Source: CAZVCG01 sp964626265 (GTDB taxonomy: Bacteria; Pseudomonadota; Alphaproteobacteria; UBA9219). Taken from it: 39,264 nucleotides of DNA. The notes below the pieces were generated by a model. That model was not told where the DNA came from. It did not search any database and saw only the letters and a list, made by a program, of their open reading frames with translations. Of the stretch, positions 1-7,057 are shown one piece after another. A program made the translations under genes and the position numbers. Positions within the stretch are counted from its first letter, which is position 1; each line of letters begins with the position of its first letter. The stretch is from positions 1-39,264 of the forward strand of contig CAZVCG010000019.1 of the NCBI GenBank assembly GCA_964626265.1, read 5' to 3'.

Positions 1-465
1 ATTGCGCTCGAACTCCAGCTTCACATTGTCCTTGAACGCGCCGCCGGTGCCGAAATGATCGACCATCACCGAATGATCGATCACCAGATCGACCGGGGAC
101 AGCGGGTTGATCTTCTGCGGATCGCCGCCCATCGCCACCATGGCATCACGCATTGCCGCCAGATCGACCACCGCCGGAACGCCGGTAAAGTCCTGCATCA
201 GCACGCGGGCCGGGCGATAGGCGATTTCGGTTTCGCCGAAGCCGGTCGGGGTCCAGCTGGCCAGCTTCTTCACATCGGCCACGGAAACCGTGCGCTCGTC
301 CTGATAACGCAGCAGGTTTTCCAGCAGCACCTTCAGCGAATAGGGCAGGCGGGCGATGCCGGTATGGCCGGCCGCCTCCAGCGCCTTCAGGCTGAAATAG
401 TCATAGCTTTTGCCGTCGATGGTCAGGGTGCGGCGGGTTTTCAGCGTGTCGATGCCGACAGTCAC
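1..465 (-). CDS. acnA: Aconitate hydratase A, N-terminal part (runs off the window)
   Basis: Only the first 155 codons are present; the gene continues past base 1. The TCA-cycle enzyme interconverts citrate and isocitrate using a 4Fe-4S cluster. The visible part carries the family's N-terminal blocks: YFSLKALE, RLPYSLKVLLENLLR, the long invariant stretch ARVLMQDFTGVPAVVDLAAM, and PVDLVIDHSVMVD, ending at LEFERN. The cluster cysteines lie beyond the window. The start is taken as GTG at 465, with AGGAG about 8 bases upstream; the first ATG would come only after conserved sequence. Codon use is strongly G/C-ending, like lolA and the 3' part of ftsK and unlike the rest of the window. It is the third minus-strand gene after ftsK and lolA, separated from lolA by a strong hairpin. 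Confidence 0.95.
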   Translation of the reverse strand, partial: MTVGIDTLKTRRTLTIDGKSYDYFSLKALEAAGHTGIARLPYSLKVLLENLLRYQDERTVSVADVKKLASWTPTGFGETEIAYRPARVLMQDFTGVPAVVDLAAMRDAMVAMGGDPQKINPLSPVDLVIDHSVMVDHFGTGGAFKDNVKLEFERN

Positions 466-583
466 GGTTTTTCTCCTGATGGGCGCGCGGGCGGGCCTAT
501 CCCGGCGGGCAGCGCGCAAATCCTTCCAGGGTCCAGACATTGCCCAGCCGGGCCCAGCAACACAATCGATTTCTCGCGGGGGT

Positions 584-606
584 CAGCCCAAGATTTTCTT
601 GGGCTG
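584..606 (-). terminator. 10-bp hairpin between lolA and acnA
   Basis: CAGCCCAAGA, a 3-base loop, then TCTTGGGCTG form a perfect 10-bp stem 32 bases after the lolA stop. There is no T-run on either side, so it is either a weak or Rho-assisted terminator or an mRNA 3'-end stabiliser. Confidence 0.4.
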
Positions 607-637
607 CGGCTGGGTGCAGAGACAGGCGAGCGGCGAC

Positions 638-1309
638 CTAACGGTTGGTCTGCGGCGTGAATTTCGGATCGGCGAAATAGAACATCTTGCCGTCTAGCTT
701 CACATCGCGCTGGGCATCCACCAGCGTCACGCGGGTGGTGACGCGCTGGGCGTCATAGACCATCCACTGATCCAGGCGCAGCGGGCCGTCGCTGAACACC
801 AGCGTCAGTTCCCCCTGGTCGGGATCGTCGGTCTGGCGCAGGCTGACCCGCAGCACATTCGCGCCCCGTTCGAACCGGGTGATCGTGGTATCGCCCGACA
901 GGGACACTTTCTCCCGCACCAACATCCCGACCGGGGTGGAATAGAGCGGCAGGTGGGTGGTCTGGTTCAGTTCCTTGTCGTGATAGACCAGCCAGGTGCC
1001 ATCGGCGACGATCAGGGCCGGGGTGGGCGGCGCATATTCGAAGCGCATCTTGCCCGGACGGCTCAAAAAGAAAGTGCCCTGGGCGACGCCGCCTTCGCTG
1101 GTGACTTGCAGGAACTTGGCCGACATCGTGGTCAGCCCGTTCAGATAGGCTTCGATCCGCGCCACATCGGCCCGGTCTTGCGGCGACAAAACCGCCGGGC
1201 GCGCCTTGGCGGCCGCCCAGCCCGAAGCGGGGGTCAGCAGGGCGGCGACGGCCATCATGCCGACTGCAATCAATCCGTGCCTGCGGGTGACATCGACCAT
1301 GGTTCCCAT
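638..1309 (-). CDS. lolA: Outer-membrane lipoprotein carrier LolA family protein
   Basis: 223 aa periplasmic chaperone that ferries lipoproteins released by LolCDE to the outer membrane. The start is the ATG at 1309, preceded by AGAAGGA 6 bases upstream; an upstream in-frame ATG at 1441 would add 44 residues overlapping the end of ftsK and is not favoured. An N-terminal signal peptide (basic VDVTRRHG, then a hydrophobic run, cleavage near SGWAA) is followed by the family pattern: LNGLTTMSAKFLQ, GTFFLSRPGKMRFEY, ADGTWLVYHDKELNQTTHLPLYSTP and the C-terminal LDGKMFYF. It lies 91 bases after ftsK on the same strand, a common alphaproteobacterial arrangement. G+C is high (about 70%). Confidence 0.9.
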   Translation of the reverse strand: MGTMVDVTRRHGLIAVGMMAVAALLTPASGWAAAKARPAVLSPQDRADVARIEAYLNGLTTMSAKFLQVTSEGGVAQGTFFLSRPGKMRFEYAPPTPALIVADGTWLVYHDKELNQTTHLPLYSTPVGMLVREKVSLSGDTTITRFERGANVLRVSLRQTDDPDQGELTLVFSDGPLRLDQWMVYDAQRVTTRVTLVDAQRDVKLDGKMFYFADPKFTPQTNR

Positions 1310-1400
1310 CCGATCCTTCTGTGACAAGCGCCCTATCTGGGACCGGACTATGGCGATTCCATGAAGCGATGCAAGAGGGGGTGGCTTACCGATGGCCGCC

Positions 1401-3779
1401 TTACCGGTTTTCGGGCAGCAGAACCTCGCGCTTGCCAACATGATTGGCCGGGCTGACCATACCTTGGGCCTCCATTAGGTCGATCAGCCGGGCGGCCCGG
1501 TTATAGCCGATCTGCAAATGGCGCTGGATGAAGCTGGTGGAGGCTTTGCGTTCCCGCGCCACCAGGGCGACCGCCTGATCGAACAGCGGATCGTCGGCCC
1601 CGCCGGCGCCCTCGCCATCCTCCCCGGCGCCGAACTCGCCCGCGTCTTCCTCATCCTCGGTGATGCCGTCGATATAATGCGGCTGGCCGGTGCGCTTCAG
1701 GAAGCCGACCACCTGCTCCACCTCACCATCGGAAACGAACGGCCCGTGCACGCGGGTCAGGCGGCCGCCGCCCGCCATATACAGCATGTCCCCCTGGCCA
1801 AGCAGCTGTTCCGCCCCGGATTCCCCCAGGATAGTGCGGCTGTCGATCTTGGACGTGACCATGAAGCTGATGCGGGTCGGGAAATTGGCCTTGATCGTGC
1901 CGGTGATGACATCGACTGACGGGCGCTGGGTTGCCATGATCAGGTGAATCCCGGCGGCGCGCGCCATCTGGGCCAGACGCTGGATGGCGGCCTCGATCTC
2001 CTTGCCCGCCACCAGCATCAGATCGGCCATTTCATCGACGATCACGACAATGAAGGGCAAGGGATCCAGGTTCAGCGGCTGTTCTTCGAACAGCGGCTCG
2101 CCGGTTGCCTCGTCAAAGCCGATCTGCACCCGGCGGGTGCTTTCCTGCCCGGCCTTGGTGATCTCCAGCACCTTGGCGTTATAGCCTTCGATATTGCGCA
2201 CGCCCAGCTTGGACATGGCGCGGTAGCGGTTTTCCATTTCCCGCACCGCCCATTTCAGGGCGACCACCGCTTTTTTCGGATCGGTCACAACCGGGGTGAG
2301 CAGGTGGGGAATCCCGTCATAGACCGACAATTCCAGCATTTTGGGGTCGATCATGATGAATCGGCACTTTTCCGGCGGAAGACGGTAAATGAGAGAAAGG
2401 ATCATCGTGTTGATGGCGACCGACTTGCCGGAACCCGTCGTGCCCGCGATCAACAGGTGCGGCATACGTGAAAGATCGGTGATGATCGACGCGCCAGCGA
2501 TGTCCTTGCCGAGAACAAGCGGCAACGCCCCGGAATAATCCGTGTATGTGTCGCTGCTAAGCAGTTCGCGCAGGTACACGATTTCGCGTTTGCGGTTCGG
2601 CAGCTCGATGCCGATGACGTTGCGGCCGGGCACGACGGCGACGCGTACGGAAGCCGCGCTCATGTTACGCGCGATGTCGTCGGCCAGCGAGATGACGCGG
2701 GAGGAACGCGTTCCGGGCGAAGGTTCCAGTTCATAAAGCGTTACGACGGGTCCGGGGCTGACTTTGGTTATGTGACCGTATACGCCGAAGTCTTCGAGGA
2801 CAGTCTCTAGCAAGCGGGCGTTTTTCTCTAGAGCTTCTTCGGAGATTTCGTTGCGGCTGTTTTGCGCGGACTCAGGCCATTGTAGCAATTCCAGCGGCGG
2901 AAGAGGCATAGAACCTTCGGGACGCAGAGCCAGCTTTGCCTGACGCGCCGAGGCGGCAGGACGTTGAATAAGTGTCGTGCGCGAACGTTTGGTTTGGACG
3001 GGAGTCGTCTTTTCATCGCGCGCTTTTGCGGCGGACTTTGATGTTTCTGCCGCTTCATTTTCCTCGTCTTCATCCTCAAACATATCGTCTGGTTCGTGTC
3101 GCCATTTTTGCCAAACGTGGCGGACGGAACGCGAAACGTGATGGAAGGCACGGCAGGCGACATCATGCAGAAGAGCCACAAAATCATGCCATTCCTCCAG
3201 CATGAGCGCGGCGGCCATATAGACGCCGCCGAGCGAGATCAGGATCATAAGAGGCGACAGGATGAGCGCGCCGTTATTGCCGGGGAGCCTTTTAGTCGCC
3301 CATTCGGCCAATAATGAGCCGATAGCGCCTCCCCACCGAATGGCATGTTCAGAACTCATAAAATTCTGGATGGCGGAAAGTCCGAATGCTCCGGCAAATA
3401 TGGCGACAATCAACGCAGTCATGCGCCACGGAAGATGATCGAGCGAGCGTCCAGTCCAGACGACCCATCCCCAGCTCGCGAGGACGACCGTCAGCAAAAG
3501 GGATGAAAGTCCTACGGTTTGCCAAGCCAGATCGGCAGCGTGACTTCCGAATGCGCCAAGCCAGTTATGCGTCGTGGCATAGGAAGATACCGTATTGAAG
3601 GATTGATCGGATGAATTGTACGTCAGTACTATGATGGCCCACATAATGGCCGCCATGAATATCGCGCCGCCTTGAACGCGCTTGAAAAAGCCAATCAAGG
3701 CTTCACGAAAGGATTCGGGCATCCACCGAGAGGGTGAGGGACGCCTTCGTTGCGGGCGAAAGAGCGGTCGAGGGGACAT
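1401..3779 (-). CDS. ftsK: DNA translocase FtsK
   Basis: 792 aa septal DNA pump that clears and aligns the chromosome terminus at division. Four to five hydrophobic N-terminal segments (about residues 30-190) anchor it. An acidic/basic linker (about 225-290) follows, then the RecA-like motor with Walker A GTTGSGKS (about 445), Walker B IVVIVDEMADLM (about 580) and MATQRPSVDVITG. The last ~65 residues form the winged-helix gamma domain that reads KOPS (STSFIQRHLQIGYNRAARLI). The linker is short compared with E. coli FtsK. An alternative ATG lies at 3722. The gene is a compositional mosaic: the 3' part (1401 to about 2300) is G+C-rich with C/G-ending codons, while the 5' part is near 50% with mixed endings, although the reading frame is unbroken. 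Confidence 0.96.
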   Translation of the reverse strand: MSPRPLFRPQRRRPSPSRWMPESFREALIGFFKRVQGGAIFMAAIMWAIIVLTYNSSDQSFNTVSSYATTHNWLGAFGSHAADLAWQTVGLSSLLLTVVLASWGWVVWTGRSLDHLPWRMTALIVAIFAGAFGLSAIQNFMSSEHAIRWGGAIGSLLAEWATKRLPGNNGALILSPLMILISLGGVYMAAALMLEEWHDFVALLHDVACRAFHHVSRSVRHVWQKWRHEPDDMFEDEDEENEAAETSKSAAKARDEKTTPVQTKRSRTTLIQRPAASARQAKLALRPEGSMPLPPLELLQWPESAQNSRNEISEEALEKNARLLETVLEDFGVYGHITKVSPGPVVTLYELEPSPGTRSSRVISLADDIARNMSAASVRVAVVPGRNVIGIELPNRKREIVYLRELLSSDTYTDYSGALPLVLGKDIAGASIITDLSRMPHLLIAGTTGSGKSVAINTMILSLIYRLPPEKCRFIMIDPKMLELSVYDGIPHLLTPVVTDPKKAVVALKWAVREMENRYRAMSKLGVRNIEGYNAKVLEITKAGQESTRRVQIGFDEATGEPLFEEQPLNLDPLPFIVVIVDEMADLMLVAGKEIEAAIQRLAQMARAAGIHLIMATQRPSVDVITGTIKANFPTRISFMVTSKIDSRTILGESGAEQLLGQGDMLYMAGGGRLTRVHGPFVSDGEVEQVVGFLKRTGQPHYIDGITEDEEDAGEFGAGEDGEGAGGADDPLFDQAVALVARERKASTSFIQRHLQIGYNRAARLIDLMEAQGMVSPANHVGKREVLLPENR

Positions 3780-3991
3780 AAGTACCAGTTACTAGACGAA
3801 AAAGATTAAGAGATAGATTCTTTTTGAGTTTATCCGCCTTAGCCGTTCTACAAAAGGTCGATGCAAAAAACCATTGTTTTTCAACCATATGTCTTTGCAA
3901 AGCTGAATTCTACGGATTGCCAGCCCAAGACGCGGGTGATAGCCATTAAGGCAGGATAAGGAATCGCGATTTTGAACAAGTGAAGGCCGGA

Positions 3992-4405
3992 ATGAGCAAC
4001 GACCTCTATATCATTTGGCACAGGGACAACGATTTGGGGATTCCCATTATCGACGAACAGCACCGCGGCCTCGTGTCGGCCATCAATTCATTTCATTATT
4101 TTATCAAAGAAGACCGCGGGATCGTTATGATGAAGCCCATCGTCATGACTCTTGTCGAGTACATCGATATTCATTTTAAAACCGAAGAGCCGCTAATGAA
4201 AGAGGCGGGTTATCCCGGCTATGACGGGCATATACATTTACATCGCATGTTGACGGAAAAGACCAAAAAGATCGCCGAGGAATCCATCCATAAAGGCAAT
4301 GCCTATATTGCGCTCGATTTCCTTAAGGATTGGTGGCTTAACCATATTAACAACGTTGACCGCGAATACGCGCCATTCGTAAAAAAACATTTGGGATTAA
4401 AGTGA
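3992..4405 (+). CDS. Bacteriohemerythrin
   Basis: 137 aa four-helix-bundle protein with a non-haem di-iron site that binds O2 reversibly; family roles include oxygen storage, delivery and sensing. All expected ligands are present: H24 (in DEQH), H61/E65 (HFKTE), H80/H84 (HIHLH) and H117/D122 (HINNVD), together with the N-terminal W-x-D-x-x-LGIPIIDEQH block. The start is the ATG at 3992 with GAAGG upstream; a GTG at 3980 in frame is an alternative. It is a single-domain protein with no chemotaxis or GGDEF fusion. It is divergent from ftsK across about 210 bases of AT-rich DNA and has no partner gene that would narrow its role. Confidence 0.93.
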   Translation: MSNDLYIIWHRDNDLGIPIIDEQHRGLVSAINSFHYFIKEDRGIVMMKPIVMTLVEYIDIHFKTEEPLMKEAGYPGYDGHIHLHRMLTEKTKKIAEESIHKGNAYIALDFLKDWWLNHINNVDREYAPFVKKHLGLK

Positions 4406-4429
4406 ATTAACCTTAAAAAAGCGGGGGCT

Positions 4430-4514
4430 ATTTTGTTGAAAATAAATAAAAAACTTGATCTATTGTATCAGCCACATTAGTTATTTTGAACATAAATGTT
4501 AATTTCAACAAAAT
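4430..4514. repeat. 12-bp inverted repeat flanking a predicted promoter
   Basis: ATTTTGTTGAAA (4430-4441) and its exact complement TTTCAACAAAAT (4503-4514) are separated by 61 bases. The right arm ends just before the ribosome-binding site of the gene at 4531, and the predicted -35/-10 lies between the arms. It could be a pair of operator half-sites or an RNA stem. Confidence 0.45.
4455..4483 (+). promoter_or_regulatory. Possible sigma70-type promoter for the gene at 4531
   Basis: TTGATC and TAGTTA with a 17-base spacer, in the AT-rich gap between the hemerythrin gene and the hypothetical gene. Only the match to consensus supports it. Confidence 0.35.
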
Positions 4515-4530
4515 TTCAATGAGGGCGTAA

Positions 4531-4917
4531 ATGGCAATGAAACATCTTAAGGACGTCAAAGTAGTCAGTGCAGAATATTGCGGCAAATCAAAAAAAGGTT
4601 ACGAAACTTTTTGCGTCACGATAAAAAATGGCACAGAAAGGATTGTTTCGAATGTTCGCGTGCCTGTTCGTTTGACAAACAGGATTTTATTTCTCAAAAA
4701 AGACGAGGTTTTGCGAACGCTGAAAATTGAAAAGGAACTAAGTCCAGGGGAAACCAGTCATTTTCGCTTTTATGTCGATCCTTCTGATGGCGTTTATAAA
4801 GTGGATATATTTCCCGTCAAGAATGGAAACGCATCCAGCGGGCATCGCCCAATAGTTATATTTGAAAGGAAATGGAGAAAAGGTTGGACTTCAGCTCTAT
4901 CTCCTTCACCAGCGTAA
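4531..4917 (+). CDS. Protein of unknown function, possible Ig-like beta-sandwich
   Basis: 128 aa, not recognised. GAGGG sits about 5 bases before the ATG, which supports translation. There is no signal peptide or membrane segment. The alternating pattern (VKVVSAEY, TFCVTIKNGTERIVSNVRVPVRL, LSPGETSHFRFYV, VYKVDIFPVKN) resembles FxLYD-type or other Ig-like beta-sandwich modules, in which 'GETSHF' would be the turn before a late strand; this is a guess from the pattern. The C-terminal tail is basic and Trp-rich (ERKWRKGW). The gene is unusually AT-rich for this window, and its upstream region holds a 12-bp inverted repeat, so recent acquisition is possible. It converges on mlaF with a 28-base gap. 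Confidence 0.7.
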   Translation: MAMKHLKDVKVVSAEYCGKSKKGYETFCVTIKNGTERIVSNVRVPVRLTNRILFLKKDEVLRTLKIEKELSPGETSHFRFYVDPSDGVYKVDIFPVKNGNASSGHRPIVIFERKWRKGWTSALSPSPA

Positions 4918-4945
4918 CAATCCGGTACTGCGTTTCCGATTAAAT

Positions 4946-5710
4946 TTAGAGCTTCAATATCTGCATCTTGATCGGCCCTTCGGCACGGCCATTGATGAAC
5001 TGGTCGACGTAGGGATTGTTGGAACGGTCAATTTCGCTCTTGGGCCCTTGCCAGATGATCTTGCCTTCATGAAGCATAGCGATACGGTCGGCTATTTTGC
5101 GCGCACTGGCCATATCATGCGTAATCGACAGCGCCGTCGAGCCGAGTTCGCGTACGCACTTGACAATTAAATCGTTGATGACGTCCGACATGATAGGATC
5201 GAGGCCTGTCGTCGGTTCGTCGAAAAAAATGATTTCGGGTTTAGAGACGATGGCGCGCGCAAGGGCGACACGTTTTTGCATTCCTCCAGATAGCTCAGCA
5301 GGAGAAAGCTCGCCGACATCGGGGCCTAAACCTACTTGCGCGAGCGTGGCGATGGCGCGTTCCTTGGCTTCCTTACGAGGCATACGATAGGCGCGCCGCA
5401 ATTTGAACGCCACGTTTTCCCAAACCGGCAGCGAGTCGAACAACGCCGAACCTTGAAACAACATGCCGAATTTGGCCAGGTGCGCGTCTTTTCTTTCGCC
5501 GCGCAAGCCTATGGTTTCCTCGCCGTCGACTTTGATCGAGCCTTTTTCAGGTTTAATTATACCCAAAATCGACTTTAACAAAACGGACTTACCCGTTCCT
5601 GACCCGCCGATGATGACCACAGATTCCGATGCGCCGACGTTCAGGTCGAGACCCCGCAGTACGTGCTTGTCGCCAAATGACTTGGTCACTCCCTTAAGCT
5701 CGATCTTCAT
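4946..5710 (-). CDS. mlaF: ABC transporter ATPase, MlaF type (phospholipid/organic-solvent transport)
   Basis: 254 aa ATPase of the MlaFEDB system, which moves phospholipids between the inner membrane and the MCE protein. Walker A GGSGTGKS (35-42), signature LSGGMQKR (about 139-146), Walker B IIFFDEPTTGLDP (about 157-169) and the H-loop ITHD (about 197) are all present. The start is the ATG at 5710, 10 bases after the mlaE stop; the reading frame is open back to 5764 but that extension lies within mlaE. The usual next gene, the MCE-domain protein mlaD, is not here: a convergent unrelated gene ends 28 bases away. The substrate-binding component must therefore be encoded elsewhere. Confidence 0.93.
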   Translation of the reverse strand: MKIELKGVTKSFGDKHVLRGLDLNVGASESVVIIGGSGTGKSVLLKSILGIIKPEKGSIKVDGEETIGLRGERKDAHLAKFGMLFQGSALFDSLPVWENVAFKLRRAYRMPRKEAKERAIATLAQVGLGPDVGELSPAELSGGMQKRVALARAIVSKPEIIFFDEPTTGLDPIMSDVINDLIVKCVRELGSTALSITHDMASARKIADRIAMLHEGKIIWQGPKSEIDRSNNPYVDQFINGRAEGPIKMQILKL

Positions 5711-5720
5711 TTTTCCGGAA

Positions 5721-6494
5721 TTATTTAGCAAAGAGGAGCCCCGTGAGAATGTAATTGGAGACAAGGATCAGGATCGAGGATGCGACCACGGCGTTCGTCG
5801 TCGCCATGCCGACGCCTTGCGCGCCGCCCCTGGAGTTGAAACCGTTGTAACAGCCCATCAATGTGACGATGAAGCCAAAGCTCGCCGCTTTCCACAGGCC
5901 GGATGTAACGTCATGGAACTCGAGGTATTCCCATGTTTGCGAAATGTAATTCGCGGCGTTGAACTTCAACCTGTAAACGCAAACCAAAAAGCCCCCGAAA
6001 ACGCCGATGATGTCAGCGACAAGCACCAGTAGCGGCAGCATGAACGTTCCGGCTACGATGCGGGGAACGATGAGAAATTTATGAGGATTGGTCGATAGCG
6101 TCGTTAGAGCGTCGATCTGTTCGGTTACGCGCATGGTGCCCAGTTCGGCGGCAATCGCAGCGCCTATACGGCCTGCGACCATAAGTCCCGCCATGACCGG
6201 ACCCAATTCTCGCGTAATGGAGAGGACGACGACAGTCGGGATGGCGGATTCGGCGTCGAAACGGGAAAAACCGGAGTGACTTTGCAAGGCCAGAACCATG
6301 CCCGTGAACAGGGCCGTTAGGCCGACGACGGGAAGAGAGTAGTAGCCGATATCGATAAACTGACGCAGTATTTGGCCTTTATATATTGGCCGCCGGAAAC
6401 AATGGCTGATCGACTGCGCGGTAAACCATGCCAATTGGCCGGTTGCGGCGAGGAATCTGAGGAAAGTCCGGCCTACAAGAGCAAGAAAATTCAT
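5721..6494 (-). CDS. mlaE: ABC transporter permease, MlaE type
   Basis: 257 aa integral membrane permease and partner of the ATPase that follows it. It has five to six hydrophobic segments and the family hallmark around residues 95-125 (RELGPVMAGLMVAGRIGAAIAAELG cut to its core: ELGPV, GRIGAAIAAELGTM, EQIDAL), plus GCYNGFNSRGGAQGVG near the C-terminus. The first cytoplasmic segment (LAWFTAQSISHCFRRP) matches the amphipathic helix seen in MlaE proteins. It is the first gene of a two-gene mlaE-mlaF unit. The Shine-Dalgarno before its ATG is weak. Confidence 0.93.
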   Translation of the reverse strand: MNFLALVGRTFLRFLAATGQLAWFTAQSISHCFRRPIYKGQILRQFIDIGYYSLPVVGLTALFTGMVLALQSHSGFSRFDAESAIPTVVVLSITRELGPVMAGLMVAGRIGAAIAAELGTMRVTEQIDALTTLSTNPHKFLIVPRIVAGTFMLPLLVLVADIIGVFGGFLVCVYRLKFNAANYISQTWEYLEFHDVTSGLWKAASFGFIVTLMGCYNGFNSRGGAQGVGMATTNAVVASSILILVSNYILTGLLFAK

Positions 6495-6660
6495 GCGACT
6501 CGGTATGGTTAATGGTGGGGTAAAGCAACGTAATCAAGCTACGTTAGCGTGTCAATTCGAAGTAAAAAATTATTAAGAGGATGCTTTATACTGTTGGCGA
6601 AACAATGTTTAACCGCTATTGTGCATACCGACCACCTTTTCCGGCTAGGAGTGACGAGAT

Positions 6661-7017
6661 ATGACGAAGCGCGCTGTTTTCATTATTTTGGCTTCCTTTG
6701 TGTTAACAACCCAAGCGCTGGCCGGCACAGTTAATGTTACTGATGGCCAAGGAAGCTGGACTTCCACAAAATGCCAGCCGCCTAAATCGCCTGAAGCCCT
6801 GTCGCAAGACGCGGAGGCCGCCGCCAACGACCTGAACGCCCAAATGGGTATCCATAATCAATACGTTTCCATGGCGCAGGCCTATATGAACTGCCTTAGC
6901 CAAGAAGCTCAATCAGATGCGCAAGTCGCAGGTCAGATTATCACCAGGGCTGCTCAGGCCTTGATCCAAGAAACTCAGACTCAAGTAAACAATTCCGCTG
7001 CCCGCTTCAAAAAATAA
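6661..7017 (+). CDS. Small secreted protein of unknown function
   Basis: 118 aa, not recognised. It has a clear Sec signal peptide (MTKR, a hydrophobic core, cleavage after TQALA, about residue 21). The mature part of about 97 residues contains two cysteines (in TKCQPP and MNCLSQ) that could form one disulfide, and it is rich in Gln, Ala and Asn with predicted helical heptads (AEAAANDLNAQM, QVAGQIITRAAQALIQ), so a periplasmic helical protein is likely. AGGAG lies 9 bases before the ATG. A short stem (ATAAGC/GCTTAT) overlaps the stop codon. nadE starts 40 bases later. Confidence 0.75.
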   Translation: MTKRAVFIILASFVLTTQALAGTVNVTDGQGSWTSTKCQPPKSPEALSQDAEAAANDLNAQMGIHNQYVSMAQAYMNCLSQEAQSDAQVAGQIITRAAQALIQETQTQVNNSAARFKK

Positions 7018-7057
7018 GCGCGGCTTATCACTATAACGTATCTGTAAGGTGGATGGT

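Noticed and set aside
55..660. Plus-strand frame of 201 codons, His/Arg-rich
   Set aside because: It lies opposite acnA, which has clear homology; high G+C keeps antisense frames open.
1518..2471. Plus-strand frames opposite the 3' part of ftsK
   Set aside because: Antisense shadows in high-G+C sequence with no motifs or ribosome sites.
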